From positions 1 to 64,000 of the forward strand of contig QHYI01000124.1 in NCBI GenBank assembly GCA_003223245.1: a DNA stretch of 64,000 nucleotides, written 5' to 3'. The notes below the pieces were generated by a model that did no database searches, was not told the origin of the DNA, and saw only the letters and a list, made by a program, of their open reading frames with translations. Of this stretch, positions 9,382 through 19,034 are shown piece after piece. Made by a program: the position numbers and the translations under genes. This DNA is from Acidobacteriota bacterium (lineage in GTDB: Bacteria; Acidobacteriota; Terriglobia; Acidiferrales; UBA7541). Within the stretch, counting starts at the first letter, position 1. Each line of letters begins with the position of its first letter.

Positions 9382-10779
9382 ATGGCTACATTGGCGCGAC
9401 AACTTCGCTTGAGGGATTACTTTGCCTTGGCTTTTGGCACGATGGTTGGAGTCGGGTGGTTGGTGCTGATGGACGACTGGCTCGGGCGCGGCGGCCCGCT
9501 CGGCGCCATGCTGGGATTTTTGCTAGGCGGGGTTTTGCTGCTGCCCGTGGGTTATGTGTACGGGGAATGGGTGAAACGGCTGCCGGATGCGGCGGGCGAA
9601 GCAGCGTACACGGCTCAAGTGTTTCCGCCGATTGTGAGTTTCTTCACGGGCTGGATGATGCTGCTGGCGTACTTCATCGTGTGTCCGTGGGAGGCCGTCG
9701 CGCTAGGAAAGTTAGCGGCGTATGTATTTCCGTCGCTGAACTCGATGGAGCTGTACCGTGTGGCGGGGCAGCCGGTGTTCTTGCCACGGCTGGCGCTGGG
9801 CATAGCGCTCACGTTATTTCTCGCGATGTTGAACTATCGCGGCATTCGATTAAGCGCGAGTTTTCAGAATTGGACAGCGGCAACGGTGCTGCTCGTGTTC
9901 GTAACGTTGCTGTGGATTAGCGGCGCCCATGGAAAGCCTGCTAATTTCGAGCCCAGATTTCGCGATGCTCCGTTGGTTTCGATTTTGCTGACACTGCAGA
10001 TCGTGCCGTACTTCTTGACGGGATTTGAGTCCGTACCGAAAGTCGCGGAGGAGTCGCACACGGGATTTCGGTCGACGGAATTCTTTCGCGCAATTGTGAC
10101 GGCGCTGCTCGTGGGTGCGGGATTCTACGTTTTGGCGGTGGCTGCGGTGGCCTATGTGGCGCCGTGGCAAGGCTTGCTCGGGAAGCGCTTCGCAACCGCC
10201 ATTGCGTTTGAGCAGGCGCTAGGTGCGCGCTGGCCGGTCAGCCTCATTTTGGTCATGGCCATGTTCGGGCTGTTCCAATGTTTCAACGGGAATTTTGTGG
10301 CTTCGACCCGCATGCTTTTCGCCTTCGGAAGGCGACGGACGATTCCAGCGCGTTTCAGCGCCGTACATCAGGAATTTCTAACGCCGTCGGTTGCTGTGCT
10401 TGGCATCGCGGTAGGAACGCTTGGCGCTCAGTTGTTGGGTGATGCGCTGCTCGTGCCGGTGACGGAAGTGGGGTCGATGGCCTCAGCGCTAGGCTGGTTC
10501 GCGGCGTGCGTTTCGTTCTGGATGGTCGAAAAGCGCGCAGGAATGAGAACCGTAACCGCGGTGGGAATTCTTGTGGCCCTGATGCTCTTCCTAATGAAGG
10601 TTTTGCCAGTCTTTCCCGGACATTTTTCACCTGCAGAATGGATTGCGTTTGGAATCTGGGTGCTGTTGGGGGCGGCCTTACATTGTTCCTCAAGCTTAAT
10701 GGGGCGGCTTAGGTCGGGCGGTCAAACTAGTTCCCAGGTGGTTACGGGCGGGCCCAATCCGTCCAGGCAAGACCCTTGA
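9382..10779 (+). CDS. APC-superfamily amino acid permease
   Basis: 465 residues with about twelve hydrophobic segments. The N-terminal segment RLRDYFALAFGTMVGVGW corresponds to the unwound first helix motif (GxxxGxG-like) of APC transporters. The family imports amino acids or polyamines with protons or sodium across the inner membrane; the substrate is not predictable here. GGAGG lies at 9374-9378, only three bases before the ATG. It is divergent from the BamA-like gene and convergent with vapC. Confidence 0.85.
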   Translation: MATLARQLRLRDYFALAFGTMVGVGWLVLMDDWLGRGGPLGAMLGFLLGGVLLLPVGYVYGEWVKRLPDAAGEAAYTAQVFPPIVSFFTGWMMLLAYFIVCPWEAVALGKLAAYVFPSLNSMELYRVAGQPVFLPRLALGIALTLFLAMLNYRGIRLSASFQNWTAATVLLVFVTLLWISGAHGKPANFEPRFRDAPLVSILLTLQIVPYFLTGFESVPKVAEESHTGFRSTEFFRAIVTALLVGAGFYVLAVAAVAYVAPWQGLLGKRFATAIAFEQALGARWPVSLILVMAMFGLFQCFNGNFVASTRMLFAFGRRRTIPARFSAVHQEFLTPSVAVLGIAVGTLGAQLLGDALLVPVTEVGSMASALGWFAACVSFWMVEKRAGMRTVTAVGILVALMLFLMKVLPVFPGHFSPAEWIAFGIWVLLGAALHCSSSLMGRLRSGGQTSSQVVTGGPNPSRQDP

Positions 10780-11155
10780 CGCGATGGAATTCTCGGACGT
10801 TCGAGGTGACCAAGGTCATGCCATGCCGCAGCGCCTGCCCGGCAATCAATAGATCATAGCTGCCAATGGGCTTCCGCGCCTTTTCGAGTTTCGCCCTCCT
10901 AGAGCCTGCACTTCGCGCGTCCTCTTCCTCGAACGAGATAATGCCGCTCGCTCCGGCCAAGAAAGCATCCACAAGTTTGGCGTTGTCTTCCGGAGAAGCG
11001 CTTTTTGCCGCCACGTACCACAGTTCGAAAGATGCAATGCTGGACACGTAGACTCGCGCTCCCCCACGCATCGCTTCGCTAATCCGCTTGCGGATGAGCG
11101 GTGTCCGGTTCTTGATGGCGTCAACGCAGGCGCTTGTATCTAGCAGATAGTCCAT
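10742..11155 (-). CDS. vapC: PIN-domain ribonuclease toxin, VapC family
   Basis: 137 residues from ATG 11155, which overlaps the antitoxin stop by one base (TGATG), the usual coupling in vapBC. PIN acidic residues are visible: Asp6 in YLLDTSACVD, Glu in ASFELWYVA and Asp in GSYDLLIAGQA. The fourth position reads TSNVREF, with Asn where Asp is frequent, which is tolerated in many VapCs. VapC toxins cleave specific RNAs (often tRNA) and are neutralised by VapB. Its 3' end overlaps the 3' end of the convergent permease gene. Confidence 0.9.
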   Translation of the reverse strand: MDYLLDTSACVDAIKNRTPLIRKRISEAMRGGARVYVSSIASFELWYVAAKSASPEDNAKLVDAFLAGASGIISFEEEDARSAGSRRAKLEKARKPIGSYDLLIAGQALRHGMTLVTSNVREFHRVKGLAWTDWARP

Positions 11156-11400
11156 CAAAAAATCTTCCCTCGAGGGGGCTTTGGTTGTCTTCGTCCCCCC
11201 GCGAAGAACGAGTCATCCTTCCGGAGACGATCCAGTTCGGCAAACCAAGCCTCCGGATCGGTTGGCATAGGCTCGAGAAGCACGCCTTTTCCCATGCGGC
11301 GGATTCGCACGCGATCTCCTTCGAAACGAAATTCACGGGGCAACCGCACCGCTTGGCTGCGGCCGTTTTTGAAGAGCTTGGCCACCGTTCTTTTGGGCAT
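11155..11400 (-). CDS. vapB: VapB antitoxin, AbrB/SpoVT-type DNA-binding protein
   Basis: 81 residues. The N-terminus [21 protein letters not shown] is the swapped-hairpin AbrB/MazE-type domain; the C-terminal tail ([18 protein letters not shown]) is the segment that typically wraps VapC. AGGAGG at 11409-11414 sits eight bases before the ATG. The operator-like palindrome just upstream suggests autoregulation by the VapBC complex. Confidence 0.9.
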   Translation of the reverse strand: MPKRTVAKLFKNGRSQAVRLPREFRFEGDRVRIRRMGKGVLLEPMPTDPEAWFAELDRLRKDDSFFAGGRRQPKPPRGKIF

Positions 11401-11418
11401 TTCCCCAACCTCCTAAAA

Positions 11419-11441
11419 AGTATATACCAATAGTATAGACT
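11419..11441 (-). promoter_or_regulatory. Probable vapBC operator overlapping its promoter
   Basis: An interrupted palindrome with arms AGTATATAC and GTATAGACT (8 of 9 complementary positions) around a 5-bp centre. On the minus strand it contains a TATACT -10-like hexamer with a weak TTGCGG about 18 bp upstream. Palindromes over the promoter are the usual VapB binding sites. Confidence 0.6.
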
Positions 11442-11509
11442 ACCGCAAGTGTTCCGGCATCCCTCCGTTACTCGTGTATACTCTCGAAGGGCGAACTGCT
11501 TCGCCAACG

Positions 11510-12322
11510 ATGATTCCCTTCCTCCATCTGGGGCCGCTCACAATTCCGACATTTGGGTTGATGGTCGCGACGGGCTTGCTCGTTGCAGCGTATGTTTTGC
11601 AAGCAGATTTTGACCGCCGGCGCGAAGGCTTTCTGAAACGCGGCTACTTGAAACCAAGTAAACAGGCAAGCCATCACGACGAAGGATTTTTGATCATCGG
11701 TATCGCAGGAATCTGCGGACTAGTGGGCGCGCGGCTGTATCACGTGCTGGAGAATCCGCGGGATTTGATGGCCGATCCGTCGTTGCTGATCAGCCGGTTT
11801 GGATTTGCGTGGTTCGGAGGATTTCTCGGCGGGTTTGTAGCGCTGATTTTTCTGGCGAGGCATTATGGAATTCCCGTGCTGGAATTCATGGATTTGTGCT
11901 CGGCCGCGGCGGCGGTGGGCTACGCGATTGGGCGAATTGGCTGCTTGCTCTCCGGCGATGGCGATTACGGTGTCCCCACGAAGCTGCCCTGGGGTATGAG
12001 CTTCCCGAATGGTGTGGTTCCGACGACCGAGCGTGTTCATCCAACGCCGATCTACGAGTTTCTGATCTGGATGCTCATTGCCGTGATTTTGTGGGGCATG
12101 GGGAAAAAAGCCTTGAATGGAGAAGCGCCGGGCAAGGTCTTTTCCAACTATTTGATTCTCACCGGCCTTGCGCGGTTCCTAATCGAATTCATCCGAATCA
12201 ACCCGAAGTCATTCTTCGGCATGTCGAATGCCCAGGCGGCCAGCCTCGCCTCCATCATTGTAGGAATTATTTTATTAATGCGAATCAGGCCGCCGCAGAG
12301 CAGGCAAGTGGAATCGCACTAA
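11510..12322 (+). CDS. lgt: Prolipoprotein diacylglyceryl transferase-like protein (Lgt family)
   Basis: 270 residues from ATG 11510; a GTG at 11474 would add 12 unlikely residues. Seven hydrophobic segments and family landmarks are present: [12 protein letters not shown], the arginine loop [12 protein letters not shown] and RFLIEFIRI. Lgt transfers diacylglyceryl from phosphatidylglycerol to the lipobox cysteine of prolipoproteins at the inner membrane. The signature after GRIG reads [10 protein letters not shown] rather than the common NFxNxE or CFxxGCCYG forms, so activity is likely but not certain. Its stop overlaps the acnA stop by 4 bp, tail to tail. Confidence 0.78.
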   Translation: MIPFLHLGPLTIPTFGLMVATGLLVAAYVLQADFDRRREGFLKRGYLKPSKQASHHDEGFLIIGIAGICGLVGARLYHVLENPRDLMADPSLLISRFGFAWFGGFLGGFVALIFLARHYGIPVLEFMDLCSAAAAVGYAIGRIGCLLSGDGDYGVPTKLPWGMSFPNGVVPTTERVHPTPIYEFLIWMLIAVILWGMGKKALNGEAPGKVFSNYLILTGLARFLIEFIRINPKSFFGMSNAQAASLASIIVGIILLMRIRPPQSRQVESH

Positions 12323-14985
12323 ACCATTTGGCGCAGGACGTACTGCAAGATGCCGCCATGGCGGTAATACGAAACTTCTTCGGGCGTGTCCACGCGCGCA
12401 ATGGCAGAAAAGGCCTTCGCCTTTCCGTCGTCGGACTTGGCATGAATGGTAATGACTTTTTTCGGCGATAGCGAAGCGACGCCTTCGGTGGAGAAAATCT
12501 CGTGGCCGGACAATCCCAGCGATTCGCGGTTCTCGCCCGGCTTAAATTCGAGCGGAAGGACCCCCATGCCGACAAGATTGCTGCGATGGATGCGCTCGTA
12601 GCTTTCCGCAAGGACCGCGCGCACCCCGAGCAATCGCGTCCCTTTGGCGGCCCAATCGCGCGAGGAGCCGGAGCCGTACTCCTTGCCGGCAATCACGACC
12701 AGTGGGACGCCTGCTTCGCGGTATTTCACGGCCGCATCGTAGATGGACATCTTTTCGCCGCCGGGCTGGAAGAGCGTCCAGCCGCCTTCGGTGCCGGGAG
12801 CCAGCTGGTTGCGCAGACGGATGTTCGCAAATGTGCCGCGCGTCATCACTTCGTGATTGCCCCGGCGCGCGCCATAGGAATTGAACTCATGCGGCTTGAC
12901 GCCGTTGGCGATCAAATATTTCCCCGCAGGCGAATCGACGGGAATCGAGCCTGCAGGAGAAATGTGATCGGTGGTGACGCTGTCGCCGAGAAGCGCCAGG
13001 ACGCGCGCGCCGCGAACATCGGTGAGCGGAGGCGGAGCCTTCGGCATGTTGTCGAAGTAGGGCGCCATTTTGATGTAGGTCGACTTGGGATCCCACTTGT
13101 ACGTGTCGCCCTTGGGAATGGACATGGACTTCCAATGCGCATCGCCTTCGAACACTTCTCCGTATTCCTTGCTGAACTGCGACGCGGAAACCGCTGTGCG
13201 GACGGTGCTTTCGATTTCTTGAGGCGATGGCCAGATGTCTTTCAGATAGACCGGTTTGCCAGCGGTGTCGTTGCCGAGCGGCTCGGTGGTGATGTCCATA
13301 TCCATGCGTCCCGCAAGGGCATAAGCAACCACGAGCGGCGGTGATGCGAGATAATTCGCGCGCACGAGCGGATGAATACGACCCTCGAAGTTGCGGTTCC
13401 CGCTCAGCACCGCGACGGCGACCAGATTGTTTTCCTTGATGGCCGCCCCAATCGGTTCGGGCAACGGGCCGCTGTTGCCGATGCACGTGGTGCAACCGTA
13501 GCCAACGAGTTGGAAATTCAATTCATTTAGATACGGTGTGAGACCGGCAGCTTGCAAGTAATCCGTGACCACTTTCGAGCCAGGCGCAAGGCTGGTCTTA
13601 ACCCAGGGTTTGACGTGCAAACCGCGCTCAACTGCCTTCTTGGCAAGCAGGCCTGCGCCGATCATGAGCGAAGGATTTGAAGTGTTCGTGCAACTCGTGA
13701 TGGCCGCGATGACCACAGAGCCATTCGATAGATCAAATGCGTCGCCATTGTTACGAACCGGAACGCGCTTTGCCGGCGCGCCTTCCACGACCTTCGTGAA
13801 CGACGACTTTGCTTGGCGCAGGGGTACACGATCCTGCGGGCGCTTGGGGCCTGCCACGGCGGGCTCCACACTGCCAAGGTCCAGCTCGAGCGTGTCGTTG
13901 AACAGCGGCGCAGGCGTTTCGTCGGCGCGGAAAAGCCCTTGTTCTTTGCAGTATGCTTCGACCAAAGCGATGTGTTCCGATTGACGGCCCGTGAATCGCA
14001 AGTAGACCAGTGTCTCCGAATCAACGGGGAAGAAGCCCATGGTCGCGCCATATTCGGGCGCCATGTTGGCGATGGTCGCGCGGTCGGGGACGCTCAAACT
14101 GGAGAGCCCGGAGCCATAGAATTCGACGAATTTTCCGACGACGCCTTTCTTGCGCAACATTTCGGTAACCGTCAGTACCAGGTCCGTGGCGGTGGCACCC
14201 TCGCGCAAACGGCCGTGCAGACGGAAACCGACGACTTCCGGAATGAGCATCGAAGAAGGTTGGCCGAGCATAGCGGCTTCCGCTTCAATACCACCGACGC
14301 CCCAGCCGAAAACGCCGAGCGCATTCACCATCGTCGTGTGCGAGTCCGTGCCCACCAGGGAATCGGGATAGGCTTCCCAGCGGTTGCCGTGCGGCATGGC
14401 GCAAACGACGCGCGCCAGATATTCGAGATTCACCTGATGGCAGATACCCGTGTCCGGCGGAACAACTTTGAAATTCTGGAAAGCGGTTTGTCCCCAGCGC
14501 AGAAAAGCGTAGCGCTCCACGTTGCGCTGAAATTCCAGCTCGGCATTCAAGGCGAAGGCGTTGACGTTGCCGAAATTGTCCACTTGGACGGAGTGGTCGA
14601 TGACTAACTCGGCGGGAAACAGCGGGTTGATGCGCTTGGCGTCGCCACCCATTTTCACAAAGGCCTCGCGCATGGTGGCCAGATCCACGATCGCGGGCAC
14701 TCCGGTAAAGTCCTGAAGCAGAACGCGCGCGGGCATGAAAGCAATCTCTTTTTCTGCGGCGCCCGCTTGCCAGCGCGCCAGGGCTTGAATATCCTCCGCG
14801 TGGACAAACCGGCCATCCTCGAAGCGAAGCAGATTCTCAAGAAGAATCCGGAGGGAGAAGGGAAGTTTGGCAAGATTCGTGACGCCCTGTTTTTCGAGGA
14901 GTTCCAGGCGATGCACTTCGAAGGTTTGGGCGCCGACGTTGAGTTTGTCGCGCGTGCGGAAGGAGTTTCCCGCGTTGATGGCCAT
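12319..14985 (-). CDS. acnA: Aconitate hydratase A
   Basis: 888 residues, the standard AcnA/IRP-type length. The 4Fe-4S cysteines are seen in SCTNTSNPS and [12 protein letters not shown], and the swivel domain motif [13 protein letters not shown] is present near the C-terminus. It isomerises citrate to isocitrate in the TCA cycle. It is a single gene, divergent from the radical SAM gene across 84 bp. Confidence 0.96.
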   Translation of the reverse strand: MAINAGNSFRTRDKLNVGAQTFEVHRLELLEKQGVTNLAKLPFSLRILLENLLRFEDGRFVHAEDIQALARWQAGAAEKEIAFMPARVLLQDFTGVPAIVDLATMREAFVKMGGDAKRINPLFPAELVIDHSVQVDNFGNVNAFALNAELEFQRNVERYAFLRWGQTAFQNFKVVPPDTGICHQVNLEYLARVVCAMPHGNRWEAYPDSLVGTDSHTTMVNALGVFGWGVGGIEAEAAMLGQPSSMLIPEVVGFRLHGRLREGATATDLVLTVTEMLRKKGVVGKFVEFYGSGLSSLSVPDRATIANMAPEYGATMGFFPVDSETLVYLRFTGRQSEHIALVEAYCKEQGLFRADETPAPLFNDTLELDLGSVEPAVAGPKRPQDRVPLRQAKSSFTKVVEGAPAKRVPVRNNGDAFDLSNGSVVIAAITSCTNTSNPSLMIGAGLLAKKAVERGLHVKPWVKTSLAPGSKVVTDYLQAAGLTPYLNELNFQLVGYGCTTCIGNSGPLPEPIGAAIKENNLVAVAVLSGNRNFEGRIHPLVRANYLASPPLVVAYALAGRMDMDITTEPLGNDTAGKPVYLKDIWPSPQEIESTVRTAVSASQFSKEYGEVFEGDAHWKSMSIPKGDTYKWDPKSTYIKMAPYFDNMPKAPPPLTDVRGARVLALLGDSVTTDHISPAGSIPVDSPAGKYLIANGVKPHEFNSYGARRGNHEVMTRGTFANIRLRNQLAPGTEGGWTLFQPGGEKMSIYDAAVKYREAGVPLVVIAGKEYGSGSSRDWAAKGTRLLGVRAVLAESYERIHRSNLVGMGVLPLEFKPGENRESLGLSGHEIFSTEGVASLSPKKVITIHAKSDDGKAKAFSAIARVDTPEEVSYYRHGGILQYVLRQMV

Positions 14986-15031
14986 TCTGGCGATCCTTTC
15001 GCTGTCCTAGCAGCCTTCTATCATAACCGAA

Positions 15032-15060
15032 ATCACATCGGAGCGCCGCGCGCTTATACT
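15032..15060 (+). promoter_or_regulatory. Putative promoter of the radical SAM/ATP-grasp operon
   Basis: ATCACA (4/6 to the -35 consensus) is followed after 17 bp by TATACT (5/6 to the -10 consensus). A start site about seven bases downstream would fall only a few bases before GTG 15070, implying a nearly leaderless message. This fits the absence of a well-spaced Shine-Dalgarno site. Confidence 0.45.
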
Positions 15061-15069
15061 AGTAGGGAA

Positions 15070-16536
15070 GTGAATATTGTTTTGATATCGACGTACGAGC
15101 TGGGGCGCCAGCCCTTTGGGGTTGCGTCGCCGGCGGCATGGTTGCGAAAGGGGGGGTATCGTGTGGCCTCGCTCGACCTGTCGCGGCAGCCGCTCGATGA
15201 AGCCGCGGTCCGCGAAGCCGGGCTCATCGCGATGTATTTACCGATGCATACGGCGACGCGGTTGGCGACGCAACTCATTCCCGCACTTCGCAAGCTGAAT
15301 CCTACGGCGCATTTTTGCTGCTATGGCTTGTATGCACCGATGAACACGGATTATCTGCGCACATTGGGAGTCTCTACGATTCTGGGCGGCGAGTTTGAAC
15401 AGGGGCTGGCGCATTTGGCGGAGCGCCTCGGAGGGAATGGGAACGGCAATGGCGCTTTAAGCAGGTCTCAGCCCGAGCAGCAGCCTGAGCCCCTGATCTC
15501 GCTGGCTCGACAGAAATTCGTTCTGCCAGACCGGCAGGGACTTGCACCTCTCGCGAAGTACGCCCGCGTAATTCTTCCTTCGGGCGAACATCGCGTGGCG
15601 GGTTACACCGAAGCGAGCCGAGGGTGCAAGCATTTGTGCCGGCACTGCCCGATCGTGCCCGTCTACCAAGGTGTGTTCCGCGTAGTGGATCAAGAAGTTG
15701 TGCTCCAAGACATTCGTCAGCAGATCGCGGCTGGAGCGCAGCACATTACCTTCGGCGATCCCGATTTTTTCAACGGCATCGGCCACGCCATGGCCATTGT
15801 TGAAGCACTGCATCAAGAATTTCCCGCGCTTACTTACGACGTGACCATCAAGATCGAGCATTTGCTCAAACACAAGCAGCACCTTGCCAGGCTGCGCGAT
15901 ACGGGCTGCCTGTTTGTTACCAGTGCGGTGGAATCGGTGGACGACGAGCTGCTGTGCCGCCTCGCCAAAGGCCACACCCGCGCCGATTTTCTGGAAGTGA
16001 ACCGCATCTTTCGCGAGTTGGGCATGGTTTTGCACCCGACGTTTGTGCCCTTCACGCCCTGGACGACGCTGGAAACCTATTTGTACCTGCTGCGTGTTTT
16101 GCGCGAAAACGATTTGGTCGAAAATCTCGCGCCGGTCCAACTCGCTATCCGGTTGCTGATTCCTGCTGGCTCCCGATTGTTGGAGCTCGAAGAAGTGCGG
16201 CATCTCATCGGCGCGTTTGATCCTTCCGCGCTGGTTTATCCCTGGCGGAATCCCGACCCCCGTGTGGATGCTCTTGCCGAAGAGTTGGAAGCGACCGTCG
16301 CCATTTGCGAAAAACTCAGGCTCCCGCGGCGAGCCATCTTCGAGCGCATCTGGAAAGCCGCGCACCAAGCCGCAGGGGTGCACGCGAAGTTCTCCGCGCA
16401 GCCGATTCTCGCGGACCGCGCAACCATCCCGTACCTCAATGAGCCCTGGTACTGTTGAGCCGAGCCGACGGGGGACCAGTTGGCCCCCTTCGCTAAGGCC
16501 AAAGAATCTTTGCCACAGACGGAGTCATTCGTTTGA
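15070..16536 (+). CDS. CUAEP-tail radical SAM selenoprotein (UGA at 16456-16458 read as Sec)
   Basis: 488 residues if the in-frame UGA at 16456-16458 is decoded as selenocysteine 463. GTG 15070 is chosen because it begins the conserved-looking STYELGRQPFG segment. Residues 1-130 resemble a cobalamin-binding-type Rossmann fold without its His motif. The radical SAM cluster is C186-C190-C193 (GCKHLCRHCP). Conceptual translation ends EPWYC-UGA, then AEP, giving Cys-Sec-Ala-Glu-Pro. From memory, this is the defining tail of the CUAEP/CCAEP-tail radical SAM (seleno)protein family. Read-through adds 25 residues and stops at 16534-16536, overlapping the next gene's start. A hairpin 11 bases after the UGA matches bacterial SECIS geometry. 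If the UGA is a stop, the protein has 462 residues. The reaction is unknown. Confidence 0.85.
16470..16488 (+). promoter_or_regulatory. SECIS-like hairpin downstream of the Sec UGA
   Basis: The segment GGGGGACCAGTTGGCCCCC can fold as GGGGG/CCCCC plus CC/GG, with one bulged A and the loop AGTT. The stem base lies 11 nt after the UGA, and the loop G (16479) lies within the distance range described for bacterial SECIS elements. SelB would bind such an element to deliver Sec-tRNA. Confidence 0.65.
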
Positions 16537-17867
16537 ATCGAGAGTCCTTGTCATCGAAAGCGAATAACACGCCCAAGCGTTTGCTGCTCTTCACCGCGAA
16601 ACTGGGCTATCAGACGCGGAGTTTTGAAGATGCCGCACGCAAGCTGGACGTGCAACTTGTTTACGTCACGGATCGTTGTGAGCGGCTGGAAGATCCTTGG
16701 GGAGACTATGCCGTACCTGTTCATTTCGAATCTCCCGAGAAGGCTGCGCATGCGGTGGCAGAAAAACTGGGAGGCCAGGAAGTCGCGGGAGTTTTGGCTT
16801 TGGGTGATCGGCCCGCAGCAGCTGCCGCGTACACGGCACGCGCTCTTGGGATATCGTACAACCATCCAGCTGCCCTCGAGGCCTGCCGCAGCAAGTTGCG
16901 AATGCGTGAAGTGTTTCGTGATGCCGGGCTGCGCGTCCCCTGGTTTCGGAGTTTTCCGGTAACACCGGCTCCTGACCCTGCGCTTGCCGGCATTTCGTTT
17001 CCCTGTGTGCTGAAGCCGCTATCGCTTTCCGCCAGCCAGGGCGTGATGCGCGCCAATAATCGCAAAGAATTTCTAGCTGCGGCTGAGCGTCTTCGCCGGC
17101 TGCTGGAATCGGCGGAGATTCGCGCGACGCGCGAGCCAAATCTCGATCAGATGATTGTGGAAGGTTATATTCCTGGCACGGAGGTTGCCGTTGAAGGACT
17201 TCTCACCGACGGCGCTTTGCGAATCCTGGCGATTTTCGATAAGCCCGATCCCCTCGAAGGTCCGTATTTCGAAGAGACCGTCTACATCGTCCCGTCCCGG
17301 CTTCCGGAAGAAACCCAGCGCCAAATTAAAAAGTGCGTGAATGATGCAACCCGTGCGCTGGGCCTGACCCACGGACCCATTCACGGGGAATTTCGCATCA
17401 ACGAAGAAGGAGTATGGCCCATCGAACTTGCGGCGCGCCCCATTGGCGGTCTTTGCGCGCGAGCGCTCCGGTTTCGGGCGAGCGCTGCGCAGGAAGAGAT
17501 TGGCCTCGAAGAATTGCTGCTTCGCCACGCGCTCAGGATGCCCGGCAGCGATGCGCCTCGCGAAGCGCAAGCCTCAGGAGTCATGATGATTCCCATACCG
17601 CAGAGCGGCATTTTGGAGAGCGTTTCTGGAGTCGAGGCGGCTCGCGCCACGCACCGCGTCACCGAGCTGACCATCACCGCGAGGCTGCACGATTACATTG
17701 CCGCCTGGCCGGAAGGTTCGAGCTATTTGGGATTCCTCTTCGCGAAGGGAAGTACCGCAGAAGAAGTGGAGCTCGCCATCCGCGAGGCGCATCGAAAATT
17801 GCGTTTCACCATCAGCCCACGCCTGCCGGTCGAGCATCCGGTGACGCACCGGTTGCCGGTTAATTAG
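16533..17867 (+). CDS. ATP-grasp ligase-like protein paired with the CUAEP radical SAM protein
   Basis: 444 residues. The central ATP-grasp fold shows the nucleotide-binding lysine region [32 protein letters not shown] and the metal-binding segment [23 protein letters not shown]. It resembles carboxylase/amino-acid-ligase type enzymes that join a carboxylate to an amine via an acyl phosphate. The start is TTG 16533: GGAG at 16521-16524 is spaced eight bases, and the TTG overlaps the extended radical SAM stop as TTGA, indicating translational coupling. The C-terminal 150 residues resemble the LAL-type C-terminal domain. The substrate is unknown; the pairing suggests joint small-molecule or peptide modification. 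Confidence 0.82.
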   Translation: MNRESLSSKANNTPKRLLLFTAKLGYQTRSFEDAARKLDVQLVYVTDRCERLEDPWGDYAVPVHFESPEKAAHAVAEKLGGQEVAGVLALGDRPAAAAAYTARALGISYNHPAALEACRSKLRMREVFRDAGLRVPWFRSFPVTPAPDPALAGISFPCVLKPLSLSASQGVMRANNRKEFLAAAERLRRLLESAEIRATREPNLDQMIVEGYIPGTEVAVEGLLTDGALRILAIFDKPDPLEGPYFEETVYIVPSRLPEETQRQIKKCVNDATRALGLTHGPIHGEFRINEEGVWPIELAARPIGGLCARALRFRASAAQEEIGLEELLLRHALRMPGSDAPREAQASGVMMIPIPQSGILESVSGVEAARATHRVTELTITARLHDYIAAWPEGSSYLGFLFAKGSTAEEVELAIREAHRKLRFTISPRLPVEHPVTHRLPVN

Positions 17868-18202
17868 CCCTTGGCCTTGGGCGGAACGTATCCTTCCGGC
17901 AGTTTCGCGCCTTCCCCGAAGAAAAACTGCTCCATCTGCTCCCCCATGATCTTTTGCGAGTTGGGATCCAGCGGATTCAAGCGGTACTCGTTCATGATCA
18001 TCTTCGAGTATTCGAGCCACAGCTTCCATGCGTCTTTCGAAACGCTTTCATAGACGCGTTTTCCCAACTCTCCTTGCCACGGGATGCGATCCAACCCCGG
18101 CAATTCCTTGCCGAGCTTGACGCATTTCACCATGCGCGTTCCCGGCTTCACCGGTTCGCTCTGTGCCGGCTCCGGCTTCGGATCGCAGGATTCGTTGGCC
18201 AT
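17864..18202 (-). CDS. YggX-like Fe(II)-trafficking / oxidative damage protection protein
   Basis: 112 residues. Residues about 24-100 match the YggX pattern: [19 protein letters not shown], then [19 protein letters not shown] and a C-terminal [20 protein letters not shown]. YggX helps protect Fe-S proteins from oxidation in enterics. Here a roughly 23-residue Pro/Glu-rich N-terminal extension precedes the domain. Its stop overlaps that of the ATP-grasp gene by 4 bp, tail to tail. Confidence 0.85.
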   Translation of the reverse strand: MANESCDPKPEPAQSEPVKPGTRMVKCVKLGKELPGLDRIPWQGELGKRVYESVSKDAWKLWLEYSKMIMNEYRLNPLDPNSQKIMGEQMEQFFFGEGAKLPEGYVPPKAKG

Positions 18203-18369
18203 GCCTTTCTCCTGTTCGTTTCCGTCTTTTTACCTTACAGCAAGTTAGAGTAAAATCCTAGCCGCTCTGGCAAGATTTCGGCCCCCTCGGCGCAACGCTA
18301 CTTTGCTTAAAACTTGACCTCACCAAATCCGTGGTTGCTGCATCTAGGTAGAACCGGAGGCAAAGCGAC

Positions 18370-18981
18370 TTGCCCAAAATCACCACCCTGTTTTGGGACA
18401 TCGGCGGCGTCATCTTGACCAACGGTTGGGACCGCGAATCGCGGAAAGATGCGGCCGCCACGTTTCATTTGGATTGGGAAGAGTTTCAGGACCGGCACGA
18501 CCTCTCTTTTCCTGCTTTCGACAGCGGTCTTATCACGCTAAACGAATACCTGGACCGCACGCTGTTCTATCGTGCCCGTTCGTTCTCGCGCGAGGAATTC
18601 ACCGCTTTCATGTTTGCGCAGTCCAAAGAATATCCAGAAACCCGCGCAATTCTGGACAAGGTCACGAGTAAACAAAAATATTTTATCGGCGCCATCAACA
18701 ATGAGCCTTTGGAGCTTAATCAGTACCGCATCGAGGCCTTTCATCTTCGGCGAAATTTTCTGGTTTTCTTCAGCTCGTGCTACGTGCGCTCGCGCAAGCC
18801 GGAGGAAACGATTTATCGCATTGCGCTGGAAGTGACGCAAAGACCGCCCGAGCAATGCCTGTTCATTGACGACCGCCCGTTGAATTTAGAAAGCCCGCGC
18901 AAGCTTGGCATGAATACGATTCACCACCAAAGTCCCGAGCAATTGTGTTTAGAACTTGGAACGTATGAGGTTGAGGTATAG
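18370..18981 (+). CDS. HAD-superfamily hydrolase
   Basis: 203 residues starting at TTG 18370, supported by GGAGG at 18356-18360. Motif I is FWDIGGVIL: the first Asp (nucleophile) is present, but the second Asp of DxD is Gly, as in some YihX-like members. Motif IV is LFIDDRPLN. The fold fits a sugar-phosphate or related phosphatase. It lies directly upstream of zwf and glk on the same strand, so a role in sugar-phosphate metabolism is plausible but inferred. Confidence 0.75.
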   Translation: MPKITTLFWDIGGVILTNGWDRESRKDAAATFHLDWEEFQDRHDLSFPAFDSGLITLNEYLDRTLFYRARSFSREEFTAFMFAQSKEYPETRAILDKVTSKQKYFIGAINNEPLELNQYRIEAFHLRRNFLVFFSSCYVRSRKPEETIYRIALEVTQRPPEQCLFIDDRPLNLESPRKLGMNTIHHQSPEQLCLELGTYEVEV

Positions 18982-19034
18982 TCTCAAGCGCCGCGTTATC
19001 CGGGGAAACGTGCCGCAAAATCGAGGGAGAAACG

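Noticed and set aside
14767-15069. Extension of the radical SAM frame upstream to 14767
   Set aside because: This part lies antisense inside acnA, and conserved-looking protein sequence begins only at GTG 15070.
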